A stretch of 20,284 nt of DNA from Betaproteobacteria bacterium (GTDB lineage Bacteria > Pseudomonadota > Gammaproteobacteria > Burkholderiales > Burkholderiaceae), in assembly GCA_009921765.1 (NCBI GenBank), contig RFXC01000056.1:1-20284 (forward strand), written 5' to 3'. A program made the translations under genes and the position numbers. How positions within the stretch are numbered: the first letter of the stretch is position 1; every line of letters begins with the position of its first letter. The notes beneath the pieces were generated by a model. The model saw only the letters and a list, made by a program, of their open reading frames with translations, was not told where the DNA came from and did no database searches. Below, in pieces: positions 1 to 7,182 of this stretch.

Positions 1-366
1 AATCTGCAGGCTTACGCCGATGCGCTCCGGTTCATCGGCAGCCAGCCCGACGCGGTTGGTGTTCGCGATGCGCTGGCGTTGGCGGCAAACGAAGACCCCT
101 GGTTCGAAGCGCCCGCAAAGAGTCTTACACAGGGGTCGCCCACCGGCGCGAAGGTGAGCTTCGAATACCTCAGGCGATGCCGCCGCATGTCGCTTTCCGA
201 GGTGCTGGCCCTGGATCTGGTGCTTGCCCGGCAGTTTCAGCGCCACCACGACTTTCCTGAGGGCGTGAGGGCCTTGCTGATTGACAAGGATCGAAAGCCC
301 CGATGGTCGCCCGCCAATTTTGACGAAGTCGACGAGGCGCTCGTCAGCGCGCATTTCAGAGGGTAA
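1..366 (+). CDS. 3-hydroxyisobutyryl-CoA hydrolase-like protein, C-terminal part (partial)
   Basis: The reading frame is open from the first base and ends at TAA 364-366, so about 121 C-terminal residues are present and the start lies outside the window. The order of short motifs (SPTGAKV, then HHDFPEGVRALLIDKDRKPRW, then a closing VDEAL..HF segment) is typical of the C-terminal end of the ECH_2 branch of the crotonase superfamily, best known from 3-hydroxyisobutyryl-CoA hydrolase of valine catabolism. The catalytic oxyanion-hole region lies upstream and cannot be inspected, so an enoyl-CoA hydratase/isomerase label remains possible. The next gene, htpG, starts 83 bases downstream behind its own candidate promoter, so the two are probably not functionally linked. 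Confidence 0.8.
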   Translation, partial: NLQAYADALRFIGSQPDAVGVRDALALAANEDPWFEAPAKSLTQGSPTGAKVSFEYLRRCRRMSLSEVLALDLVLARQFQRHHDFPEGVRALLIDKDRKPRWSPANFDEVDEALVSAHFRG

Positions 367-391
367 GCGTTGTGCGCTGACGCGGCCGACG

Positions 392-420
392 CTTGAAATC
401 TCAGCCGGCCGCCCTCAAAT
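392..420 (+). promoter_or_regulatory. Candidate sigma-32 heat-shock promoter of htpG
   Basis: A CTTGAAA box at 392-398 matches the sigma-32 -35 consensus exactly. After a 14-base spacer, CCTCAAAT at 413-420 resembles the CCCCATNT -10 box. Transcription would start near 427, about 23 bases before the htpG ATG. htpG belongs to the sigma-32 regulon in E. coli, so the position makes biological sense. This is a match by eye to a consensus. Confidence 0.6.
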
Positions 421-449
421 CTTCGCGAATTCGATTTTCTGGAGTTGTC

Positions 450-1502
450 ATGGGTGCCACCAAGGAAACACTGGGCTTTCAAACCGAAGTGACTCAGCTT
501 CTGAAGCTGATGATCCACTCGCTCTACAGCAACCGGGAGATTTTCCTTCGAGAGCTGGTCTCCAATGCGTCGGATGCTTGCGACAAGCTGCGTTTCGAGG
601 CGCTGGCACGCGCTGAGTTGATGGAAGGTGGCGCCGAGCTCCAGATCAAGGTGGATTTCGACAAGGCTGGCCGTACCATCACCATTTCCGATAACGGTAT
701 CGGCATGAGCCGGGAGGAAGCGATTGACCACCTGGGCACCATCGCCCGATCCGGCACTCGGGAGTTCTTCGGAAAGCTTTCTGGCGACCAGGCCCGTGAT
801 TCCCAGCTCATTGGTCAGTTTGGTGTTGGTTTCTACTCCGCCTTCATTGTTGCCGATCGGGTAACGGTTGAAACCCGGCGTGCCGGCGACCCAGCCGCTT
901 CCGGCGTCCGGTGGGAGTCCGATGGCAGTGGCGGCTTCACGGTGGAGCCGATCGAGCGGGCACAACGTGGCACCGACATTGTGTTGCACCTGAGGCCCAA
1001 CCCCGAGGGCGACGACGCGGAGGGCTTTGACGATCTGCTCTCCGGCTGGCAGCTCCGCTCAATCATCCGCAAGTATTCGGACCATGTCTCGCTGCCCATC
1101 CTCATGCGCAAGGAAACCTGGGACAGCGAGGCCAAGGAGCAGAAGCTTACCGACGAGTGGGAAACGGTGAACCAGGCCAATGCGCTCTGGACGCGCTCGA
1201 AGTCCGACATTACCGAAGAGCAATACAAGACCTTCTTCGGGCACCTCGCGCCCGGCGGCGGCGATCCCATCGCCTGGACGCACAACCGGGTGGAAGGTCG
1301 GACCGAGTACACACAACTTCTCTATCTGCCAGCCAAGGCGCCCTATGACCTGTGGGACCGCCAGCAGCGTCGCGGTATCAAGCTCTATGTGCGTCGCGTG
1401 TTCATCATGGATGATGCAGAGCACTCTATGTGCGTCGCGTGTTCATCATGGATGATGCAGAGCAACTCATGCCGGTGTACCTCCGGTTCGTCAAAGGTGT
1501 GA
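450..1502 (+). CDS. htpG: HtpG N-terminal reading frame left by the frameshift
   Basis: This is the open frame as the sequence stands: 350 codons from ATG 450 to TGA 1500-1502. It would encode the whole N-terminal ATPase domain and most of the middle domain. The last residues after MDDAE are out-of-frame translation of the duplicated 41 bases and what follows ([10 protein letters not shown] and onwards). If the duplication is real, the product lacks the C-terminal dimerisation domain that Hsp90 needs for its chaperone cycle, so it would probably be inactive. If the duplication is an assembly error, this frame is an artefact of it. Confidence 0.6.
   Translation: MGATKETLGFQTEVTQLLKLMIHSLYSNREIFLRELVSNASDACDKLRFEALARAELMEGGAELQIKVDFDKAGRTITISDNGIGMSREEAIDHLGTIARSGTREFFGKLSGDQARDSQLIGQFGVGFYSAFIVADRVTVETRRAGDPAASGVRWESDGSGGFTVEPIERAQRGTDIVLHLRPNPEGDDAEGFDDLLSGWQLRSIIRKYSDHVSLPILMRKETWDSEAKEQKLTDEWETVNQANALWTRSKSDITEEQYKTFFGHLAPGGGDPIAWTHNRVEGRTEYTQLLYLPAKAPYDLWDRQQRRGIKLYVRRVFIMDDAEHSMCVACSSWMMQSNSCRCTSGSSKV
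1383..1464 (+). repeat. Exact 41-bp tandem duplication inside htpG
   Basis: Bases 1383-1423 and 1424-1464 are identical and directly adjacent. The flanking bases differ on both sides (G 1382 versus A 1423 on the left; C 1424 versus A 1465 on the right), so the repeat is exactly 41 bp. It encodes the conserved [14 protein letters not shown] segment, which occurs once in HtpG, so one copy is surplus. Confidence 0.97.
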
Positions 1503-2413
1503 TCGACTCGGCCGATCTGCCGCTCAATGTCTCGCGTGAAATCCTTCAAGAAAGCCGGGATGTCCGCGCGATTCGCGAGGGCAGCACCAAGCGTGTGCTC
1601 TCCATGCTGGAAGACCTCGCAGCCAATAACACCGAGCGCTACGCCGGCTTCTGGACCGAATTCGGTCAGGTCTTGAAGGAAGGGATAGGCGAAGACTTCG
1701 GCAACAAGGACCGGATCGCGAAGCTCCTGCGATTTGCCTCCACCGCCACCGATAGCAATGACCAGACTGTTTCGCTGGCTGACTATATGGCCCGGATGAA
1801 GGACGGGCAGAAGGCGATCTACTACGTGACCGCTGATACCCCGGTGGCGGCGCGCAGCAGCCCGCACCTCGAGGTGTTTCGTAAGAAAGGTGTAGAGGTG
1901 CTGCTGCTGGCCGACCGCGTCGATGAGTGGATGCTCTCGTTTCTCACCGAGCATGAGGGCAAGGAGCTGGTCTCCATTGCCCGCGGCGGACTGGACCTGG
2001 GCGAACTCGGCGACGAGGCTGAGAAGCAGGCGGCCGAGGCGAGCGCCGGAGAATGGAAACCGGTGCTTGAGAAGCTTCGCGAGACGCTTGGCGATCGGGT
2101 CAAGGAGGTGCGCGTGTCCTCGCGACTGACCGACTCTGCAAGCTGCCTGGTGTCTGACGAAGGCGAGATCAGTGGTCACCTCGAGCGCCTGCTCAAGCAA
2201 GCCGGGCAGACTGCGCCGGCGCGCAAGCCCATCCTTGAGATCAATACCGGTCATCCGCTGGTTGCGCCGCTGAAGGCCGACTCTTCGCGCGCTGCACAAT
2301 GGGCGACGCTGCTGTTCGACCAGGCTGTACTTGCTGAAGGCGGGCAGTTGGAGGATCCGGCAGGTTTCGTGCGCCGGCTCAACGACCTGCTGGTTGGTCT
2401 TTCGCTTCGCTGA
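1430..2413 (+). CDS. htpG: HtpG C-terminal reading frame left by the frameshift
   Basis: This 327-codon frame opens at ATG 1430 inside the second copy of the 41-bp repeat and carries the end of the middle domain and the C-terminal dimerisation domain to the normal HtpG stop. It reads [19 protein letters not shown] and onwards, closely matching the family. No convincing ribosome binding site precedes ATG 1430; the bases upstream are simply htpG coding sequence. I read it as the second half of a broken htpG and doubt that it is expressed as an independent gene. Confidence 0.55.
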   Translation: MRRVFIMDDAEQLMPVYLRFVKGVIDSADLPLNVSREILQESRDVRAIREGSTKRVLSMLEDLAANNTERYAGFWTEFGQVLKEGIGEDFGNKDRIAKLLRFASTATDSNDQTVSLADYMARMKDGQKAIYYVTADTPVAARSSPHLEVFRKKGVEVLLLADRVDEWMLSFLTEHEGKELVSIARGGLDLGELGDEAEKQAAEASAGEWKPVLEKLRETLGDRVKEVRVSSRLTDSASCLVSDEGEISGHLERLLKQAGQTAPARKPILEINTGHPLVAPLKADSSRAAQWATLLFDQAVLAEGGQLEDPAGFVRRLNDLLVGLSLR

Positions 2414-2459
2414 TAACAAGGGGCGCCGCTGCCTAGTTGTTACGCCAGCGTCCGTATCC

Positions 2460-3236
2460 ATGGCCTTCAGCGAGCCCGAGATCACGCTGTCTGAATCTGA
2501 TGGCGTGCGCTATCTGCACTTTGGTACCGAGTGGGTACAGGGCGCGATGCGCCTCGACGATCCGACCGCAATCGAGATCGAGTATGTCCGCCAGATGATG
2601 GCCTGGTTGCTGTTTCTGCGGAGCGGGCAGCGGGTACTTCAACTCGGTTTGGGCGCAGGGGCGCTGACGCGCTTCTGCCATCACCGTTTGCCCGATGCGT
2701 TCACCACGGTGGTCGATGCCAGTGCACGCGTCATTCAGGCGTGTCGGCAGTGGTTCCATCTGCCCCCAGACGATGCCCGCCTCACGGTGCTGCAGGACGA
2801 CGCCGCCCGATTCCTCGGTGCAGCCGACGAGGGGAGCTACGGCGTGATTCAGTGCGATCTCTACGATGCGCAGGCGCGGGGCCCTGTGCTGGACTCGGTC
2901 GCGTTTTACCGGTTGTGTCGGCGCGCGCTTAGCGAGCCAGGCGTGCTCGCGGTGAACCTGTTCGGTTCATCGCGCCCGGCGTTTGAGCGAAGCGCAGCCC
3001 GGCTGGACGAAGTGTTCGAAGGCAGGGTACTGGAGATGCCCCAGACGCTGGCGGGCAACATTGTGCTGCTGGCATTCAACGGTCCGTCGTTTGCGGTTCG
3101 ATGGCCAGTGCTCGACGAGCGGGCGCGGCTTCTCGAGCGACAAACCGGGCTCGACGCACCTCAGTGGATTCGAAGCCTTCGCCGGCGTGCAGCCACCGGG
3201 TCAACGATGTTGAGAGTGGGAATCGGCGCGCGATAA
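2460..3236 (+). CDS. Spermidine synthase-like protein (Rossmann methyltransferase fold)
   Basis: The product has 258 residues from ATG 2460. It has the class I methyltransferase / spermidine synthase-like fold: a glycine-rich nucleotide-binding loop (VLQLGLGAGALTRF) near residue 60, an acidic residue ending the next strand (TTVVDAS), a further strand with QDDAARF, then VIQCDLYDA. True aminopropyltransferases carry GGGDGG in the first loop and an active-site Asp motif of the DSTDP type. Both are altered here (GLGAG and CDLYDA), so I expect a family relative of unknown substrate. The gene starts 46 bases after htpG on the same strand and may be cotranscribed with it. The ribosome binding site is weak. 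It converges with the VWA gene, with only nine bases between the stop codons. Confidence 0.8.
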   Translation: MAFSEPEITLSESDGVRYLHFGTEWVQGAMRLDDPTAIEIEYVRQMMAWLLFLRSGQRVLQLGLGAGALTRFCHHRLPDAFTTVVDASARVIQACRQWFHLPPDDARLTVLQDDAARFLGAADEGSYGVIQCDLYDAQARGPVLDSVAFYRLCRRALSEPGVLAVNLFGSSRPAFERSAARLDEVFEGRVLEMPQTLAGNIVLLAFNGPSFAVRWPVLDERARLLERQTGLDAPQWIRSLRRRAATGSTMLRVGIGAR

Positions 3237-3245
3237 GGGCACGCT

Positions 3246-4421
3246 TTACTTCGAGAGCTCGCGCATTGCGCGCTCCAGCCCCTGCAAGGTGACCGAATAC
3301 ATGCGGTTGTGCATGATCTGACGGATCACGCCGATGGACTGGCGGTATTCCCAGACACCCTCGGGCTCGGGATTGAGCCACGCAAACTTCGGGAAACGGT
3401 CGACGAGTCGCCGCAGCCATACGGCGCCGGGCTCCTCGTTGTTGTATTCAACCGATCCGCCCGGCTGCAGAATTTCATACGGACTCATCGTGGCATCGCC
3501 CACGATGATCAACCGATAGTCTGCGTTGAACTTGCGCAAAATGTCCCAGGTGGGGAAGCGCTCGGCGTGCCGGCGTCGATTGTTCTTCCAGACGTAGTCG
3601 TAGACGCAGTTATGGAAGTAATAAAACTCGAGGTGCTTAAACTCTGTGCGCGCTGCTGAAAAAAGCTCCTCGGTCTGGCGAATATGATCGTCCATGGTGC
3701 CGCCCACATCGAGCAGCATGAGCACCTTGATGGTGTTGTGTCGCTCCGGAACCATCTTGATGTCGAGATAGCCGGCGTTACGCGCAGTCGACGCAATCGT
3801 ATCGTCCAGATCCAGCTCTTCTTCAGCGCCTTCGCGCGCAAACTTGCGAAGGCGCCTCAGGGCAATCTTGATGTTGCGGGTGCCGAGCTCAACCTCGTCA
3901 TCGTAATCGCGATACGCGCGCTGCTCCCAGACCTTGACCGCGGTGCGATTGCCCGCCGACGGTCCTCCAATCCGGATGCCTTCGGGGTTGAATCCGCCGT
4001 TACCAAAGGGGGATGTACCGTTGGTGCCAATCCACTTGTTGCCGCCCTCGTGACGCTTCTTTTGCTCTTCAAGCAGCTCGCGCAGGCGTTCGAGCAACTT
4101 GTCGAGGCCACCCAGCGCCTCGATCGCGGCCTTCTCCTCCGGCGTGAATTCCCGCTGCAGTTGGCGCTTGAGCCAGTCAAGCGGCAGGTCCAGATCGATC
4201 CCGGGAATGGCCTGAACGCCTTTGAAATACGCGCCGAACGCCTTGTCGAACTTGTCGAAATTTCGTTCGTCCTTCACCAGCGTGGCTCGCGACAGAACAT
4301 AAAAATCATCAATGGACTGGCCGATCACGCCTTTTGACAAGGCTTCGACCAGCATCAGATATTCCTTGATCGAAACCGGCAGCTTCGAGTTCTTCAGGTG
4401 CAGGAAGAAGTCGATCAGCAT
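3246..4421 (-). CDS. CoxE-like VWA domain protein
   Basis: The product has 391 residues. The start ATG (4421-4419) has an excellent ribosome binding site, GGAGGT on the - strand at 4434-4429, seven bases upstream. The C-terminal half has a von Willebrand factor A fold, and its metal-site (MIDAS) motif reads DVGGT at residues 238-242. Classical MIDAS is DxSxS, so the first serine position is glycine and the second is threonine. The N-terminal half is helical and charged, with a Gln/Glu/Lys-rich stretch near residues 115-130 and a Gly/Asn-rich linker. Such proteins work with MoxR-type AAA+ ATPases as maturation or chaperone pairs. CoxD/CoxE of carbon monoxide dehydrogenase are the best-studied case. 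Here the ATPase gene lies 34 bases upstream on the same strand. The client protein is not identifiable from this window. Confidence 0.85.
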   Translation of the reverse strand: MLIDFFLHLKNSKLPVSIKEYLMLVEALSKGVIGQSIDDFYVLSRATLVKDERNFDKFDKAFGAYFKGVQAIPGIDLDLPLDWLKRQLQREFTPEEKAAIEALGGLDKLLERLRELLEEQKKRHEGGNKWIGTNGTSPFGNGGFNPEGIRIGGPSAGNRTAVKVWEQRAYRDYDDEVELGTRNIKIALRRLRKFAREGAEEELDLDDTIASTARNAGYLDIKMVPERHNTIKVLMLLDVGGTMDDHIRQTEELFSAARTEFKHLEFYYFHNCVYDYVWKNNRRRHAERFPTWDILRKFNADYRLIIVGDATMSPYEILQPGGSVEYNNEEPGAVWLRRLVDRFPKFAWLNPEPEGVWEYRQSIGVIRQIMHNRMYSVTLQGLERAMRELSK

Positions 4422-4455
4422 GATTGGGACCTCCGGGTGACAGACAGGCAGCGCA

Positions 4456-5298
4456 TCAGCGGTTGTGCCGCGCCATGAAAATCAACCGTTCAAAGAGGTG
4501 AACATCCTGCTCGTTTTTGAGCAGTGCACCATGGAGCGGCGGAATGATCGCCTTGTTGTCGGCGGAGCGCAGTGCTTCCGGGGGAATGTCTTCGGCGAGC
4601 AGAAGCTTCAACCAGTCAAGGAGCTCGGAGGTTGAGGGTTTTTTCTTCAGACCCGGCAGATCGCGGATCTGAAAAAATGCCTCCAGGGCCTGCGACAGCA
4701 ATGTCTTCTTGATGTCGGGATAGTGCACATCAACGATTCGCTGCATCGTGTCGCGGTCGGGGAACTTGATGTAGTGAAAGAAGCAGCGCCGCAGAAACGC
4801 GTCGGGCAACTCTTTCTCATTGTTGGAGGTGATGACGACCACCGGGCGATGCCGGGCGCGGATCAGCTGGCGGGTTTCATAGACGTAGAACTCCATCCGG
4901 TCAATTTCCCGTAGCAGATCGTTCGGGAACTCGATGTCAGCCTTGTCTATCTCGTCGATCAGCAACACCACAGGCTGATCGGATTCGAACGCCTGCCAAA
5001 GCACGCCCCGCACAATGTAGTTGTGGATGTCCTTCACGCGCTCGTCACCCAACTGCGAGTCGCGCAGGCGCGAAACTGCATCGTATTCGTAGAGCCCCTG
5101 CTGCGCCTTGGTGGTTGACTTGATGTGCCACTGAAGAAGCGGCATGTTGAGCCCGCGGGCGACCTCCTCGGCGAGCATCGTCTTGCCGGTTCCAGGTTCG
5201 CCCTTGATCAGGAGCGGCCGCTGCAGTGTGATGGCAGCATTGACCGCGAGTTTCAGGTCCTCGGTGGCGACGTAGCTGTCGGTGCCTTGAAAGCGCAT
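4456..5298 (-). CDS. MoxR-family AAA+ ATPase
   Basis: This cytosolic MoxR-type AAA+ ATPase has 280 residues when started at ATG 5298-5296. It has Walker A GEPGTGKT (residues 33-40), Walker B LLIDEID (about 112-118), a sensor-1-like VVITSNN and an RRCFF arginine-finger region. The frame extends upstream to a GTG at 5373. I prefer 5298 because MRFQGTDSYVAT is the usual N-terminus of the family, the length then fits, and a candidate -10 box (TATACT, 5334-5329) lies just upstream of 5298. The longer start would also overlap the divergent cytochrome promoter. The neighbouring VWA gene is its probable partner: MoxR ATPases and VWA proteins act together to remodel or load cofactors into target enzymes or complexes. 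Confidence 0.87.
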   Translation of the reverse strand: MRFQGTDSYVATEDLKLAVNAAITLQRPLLIKGEPGTGKTMLAEEVARGLNMPLLQWHIKSTTKAQQGLYEYDAVSRLRDSQLGDERVKDIHNYIVRGVLWQAFESDQPVVLLIDEIDKADIEFPNDLLREIDRMEFYVYETRQLIRARHRPVVVITSNNEKELPDAFLRRCFFHYIKFPDRDTMQRIVDVHYPDIKKTLLSQALEAFFQIRDLPGLKKKPSTSELLDWLKLLLAEDIPPEALRSADNKAIIPPLHGALLKNEQDVHLFERLIFMARHNR

Positions 5299-5328
5299 GG
5301 GGAAAGTCCGCAAAGGATCGAAAGTGTC

Positions 5329-5334
5329 AGTATA
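5329..5334 (-). promoter_or_regulatory. Candidate -10 box for the MoxR/VWA operon
   Basis: On the - strand TATACT matches TATAAT at five of six positions. It lies about 30 bases upstream of the preferred ATPase start at 5298. No good -35 box is visible at the usual distance in the GC-rich flank, so this is a weak call. Its main use is to argue against the upstream GTG start. Confidence 0.35.
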
Positions 5335-5360
5335 AGCGCGCGCCTGGGGGGCGCCGGAAC

Positions 5361-5389
5361 TTGGCTCGGCCACAGCGCTCGGCTAGAAT
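5361..5389 (+). promoter_or_regulatory. Candidate sigma-70 promoter of the cytochrome c gene pair
   Basis: TTGGCT at 5361-5366 (four of six to TTGACA) is followed after exactly 17 bases by TAGAAT at 5384-5389 (five of six to TATAAT). The first cytochrome start is at 5466, leaving a leader of about 70 bases. The promoter lies back to back with the candidate MoxR promoter. Confidence 0.55.
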
Positions 5390-5465
5390 GCGCGAGCCGC
5401 AAAAACCGGAGGCGCCGGCAGCCTGTCAGGGCGGGCCGGACGAACTTAAAATACCGTCAGGGATC

Positions 5466-5792
5466 ATGATCAAACACGCACTGATTTCGGCTGCGCTGCT
5501 GACGCTGCCGCTAGCGGGCTACGCGCAAGGCTCGGCGCCCAAGGGTGATGCTGCAGCCGGGGCCACCAAGGTCTCGATGTGCATTGGTTGCCACGCAATT
5601 CCGGGCTACAAAGCCTCGTTTCCCATCGTGTACAGCGTCCCGATGATCTCGGGGCAGTCTGCCGCCTACCTTGCCGCGGCGCTCGAGCAGTATCGGAAGG
5701 GCGATCGCAGCCATCCCACCATGCGTGGGATCGCTGGAAGCCTCTCTGACCAGGACATCGCCGACCTGGCTGCTTACTACGCTTCCCGTTGA
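5466..5792 (+). CDS. Secreted monohaem c-type cytochrome (first of pair)
   Basis: This is a small class I cytochrome c of 108 residues. ATG 5466 is preceded by CAGGG at 5459-5463. Residues 1-20 form a Sec signal peptide ending in AGYA, so the protein is periplasmic. The haem attachment motif CIGCH is at residues 39-43, and Met86 in PTMRGIAG is the likely distal ligand. The C-terminal helix (DIADLAAYYASR) is typical of the cytochrome c553/c4 domain. It would act as a one-electron carrier. It lies 57 bases upstream of a second similar cytochrome. The frame is open further upstream, but those residues look unlike protein and overlap the promoter. Confidence 0.9.
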   Translation: MIKHALISAALLTLPLAGYAQGSAPKGDAAAGATKVSMCIGCHAIPGYKASFPIVYSVPMISGQSAAYLAAALEQYRKGDRSHPTMRGIAGSLSDQDIADLAAYYASR

Positions 5793-5849
5793 AGGTCCCG
5801 GGCACGCTACGCTGCCCGTGCTTTCCGCCCTCGAATCAGGAGAATCATC

Positions 5850-6188
5850 ATGCGATTGATGCCAGGCAAATGGCTGATCGCCGCATCGCTGGCTGTCATT
5901 GGAGTCGGGTCGGCCATGGCCGGCGATATTGCCAAGGGTCGCGAAAAGGCTGATCAGGTCTGTGCCGCCTGCCACGGCAAAGATGGCAACACGCCGATCG
6001 ATCCCGCGTATCCGAAGCTGGCCGGCCAGCATGCCGACTATCTCGCGCGCGCACTGCTTGACTACAAGAGCGATCAGCGCAAAAACGCCATCATGTCGGC
6101 GCAGGCCAAGGCGCTGTCGCGCGCCGATATCGACAATTTGTCAGCGTTCTACGCCAGCCTGCCCGGCAAGCTCTCGCACAAGCGCTGA
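5850..6188 (+). CDS. Secreted monohaem c-type cytochrome (second of pair)
   Basis: The product has 112 residues. ATG 5850 follows AGGAGA with a good spacing. Residues 1-24 are a Sec signal peptide (cleavage after AMA), and the haem motif CAACHG starts at residue 38. The segment PKLAGQHADYLARALLDYKS and the probable distal Met82 place it in the cytochrome c553/c4-like group, as with its upstream neighbour. Together the two genes could supply the two halves of a cytochrome c4-like electron carrier as separate proteins, but that is inference. The last 48 bases overlap the end of the - strand regulator gene. Confidence 0.9.
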   Translation: MRLMPGKWLIAASLAVIGVGSAMAGDIAKGREKADQVCAACHGKDGNTPIDPAYPKLAGQHADYLARALLDYKSDQRKNAIMSAQAKALSRADIDNLSAFYASLPGKLSHKR

Positions 6189-7031
6189 GCTTTCGTGGGT
6201 TGGCCGCTCGGCGCGCTGGGTAGCTGGCCGGCGAGGGCGGATTGTTTTCGCCACAGGCTGGAGTTCGTCTCTACGCAGCCAGGCCGCCAGCGCCTGGTTG
6301 TCCAGCCTTCGCAAACTGCGCATGAATCCAGGCTCCCAGGTGCGCACCGCCACCAGCAAGCTCATGGGATGTCGTCTGACCAGAGGAAGCGCTGAGTCGA
6401 CCTCGTGAGACTCCGAGTACTCGCGAGCAAGCTCTTCCACCCTGCGCATGAGGGCAAGCCTTCGCTCATTGCTGAGCCGAACATTGATCACGCCAATGCA
6501 CTCGCCCGGGCCGTCGAACCGGTGATCGAGGAAGTCGTCTGCGTGCGCGCGGAAGTGTCGAACGATGGGGCCGTCTCGCAGCCATCGGAACGTTCTACTA
6601 AGCCGTAGCCGGTAGTGGTTGTTCGGATGAAGCGCAAGAAAGCCCATCCGGTCGAGTTGAAGCAATGCGCGTACCGCTGCCGGCGCGCTGATTCGGTAGA
6701 TGCTGGTGAGCTGCTCCAGTTCGAGCTGATGGAGGGCGCAGACCGCCACCGTGAACAGCACCGGATCGGCCACGATGGCGGCCTCCTGTTGATGCGTGAG
6801 CGACTGGAGCTCGGCGCGCGAGATGCCCGAGTCCCGAACCAGGTCTGACAGATCGTCATCGAGCACCTCCAGAATTCGATCGAGGCGGCGAAGGTCGAAA
6901 TTTTTTCCTGCGAACATTCGCTTGACGGAGGCCTCGGAGCAGGGAATCAGCGAGGCGAGCGTGGCATAGCTGATGCCACGCGCACGCAGGCGACGCTTGA
7001 GCGATTCGACCAACGCCTCTCTTGGGGTCAT
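6141..7031 (-). CDS. XRE-type HTH transcriptional regulator
   Basis: The product has 296 residues. ATG 7031-7029 is preceded on the - strand by GGGAGA with an eight-base spacer. Residues 5-65 form a helix-turn-helix of the XRE/Cro type (ISYATLASLIPCSEASVKRMFAGKNFDLRRLDRIL, written here only to mark the span). A helical middle part (about 70-150) includes TSIYRISAPAAVRALLQLDRMG, which resembles a second DNA-binding winged helix, and a Phe/Arg-rich region follows. The Arg/Pro-rich tail beyond about residue 265 overlaps the cytochrome gene on the other strand and is probably disordered. No effector-binding domain is recognised, and its targets are unknown. The cytochrome and molybdenum cofactor genes on either side are possible but unproven targets. 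Confidence 0.8.
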   Translation of the reverse strand: MTPREALVESLKRRLRARGISYATLASLIPCSEASVKRMFAGKNFDLRRLDRILEVLDDDLSDLVRDSGISRAELQSLTHQQEAAIVADPVLFTVAVCALHQLELEQLTSIYRISAPAAVRALLQLDRMGFLALHPNNHYRLRLSRTFRWLRDGPIVRHFRAHADDFLDHRFDGPGECIGVINVRLSNERRLALMRRVEELAREYSESHEVDSALPLVRRHPMSLLVAVRTWEPGFMRSLRRLDNQALAAWLRRDELQPVAKTIRPRRPATQRAERPTHESSALVRELAGQAGVER

Positions 7032-7182
7032 GACAGAGCTCTCCCGTGGGTGGCGGCCCGCGCATGGCAGGAAGGCTGCCGCGGACGCGCATGAAACGGT
7101 TCAGCTTACGAGCGTCCGACAACTCGTCCTGGCACGTTTGGACTAAGGCCAAATGCCAGGGCGCAACTGCTGGCGCGTTGTG

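Larger units (their letters stand above)
450..2413 (+). pseudogene. htpG: htpG (Hsp90 chaperone), frameshifted by a 41-bp tandem duplication
   Basis: HtpG is the bacterial Hsp90, a cytosolic ATP-dependent dimeric chaperone. The ATG at 450 follows GGAG (441-444) with a five-base spacer. The N-terminal GHKL ATPase motifs are present: [32 protein letters not shown] and [12 protein letters not shown]. The middle domain reads normally up to [15 protein letters not shown]. At that point 41 bases (1383-1423) are repeated exactly at 1424-1464. Because 41 is not a multiple of three, the frame is lost and translation stops at 1500-1502. The correct frame resumes inside the second copy and continues through [21 protein letters not shown] to TGA 2411-2413. 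Deleting one copy gives exactly 641 codons (640 residues), close to the 624 of E. coli HtpG. No other damage is visible, so the lesion is either very recent or an assembly error. Confidence 0.9.

Noticed and set aside
237..989. 250-codon open frame on the - strand across the hydrolase end and htpG start
   Set aside because: It is antisense to the hydrolase end, the htpG promoter and the conserved HtpG ATPase domain, with no start signal and no family resemblance.
1385..2485. 366-codon open frame on the - strand across htpG
   Set aside because: It is antisense to strongly conserved htpG sequence, its product resembles no known family, and it even runs through the duplicated repeat. High-GC codon bias explains the open frame.
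3260..3272. CGCGC-ATT-GCGCG hairpin near the convergent ends of the spermidine-synthase-like and VWA genes, as a two-way terminator
   Set aside because: The stem is only 5 bp, it lies inside the VWA coding sequence, and no T-tract follows on either strand.
3684..4337. 217-codon open frame on the + strand inside the VWA gene
   Set aside because: It mirrors the VWA coding sequence, has no ribosome binding site and no recognisable domain.
5298..5373. 25-residue N-terminal extension of the MoxR ATPase from GTG 5373
   Set aside because: It overlaps both candidate promoters and is not typical of the family; the ATG at 5298 fits better.
7032..7182. Promoter or terminator in the gap between moeA and the HTH regulator
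   Set aside because: Only weak inverted repeats (GCCAG/CTGGC) and no convincing -35/-10 pair were found on either strand.
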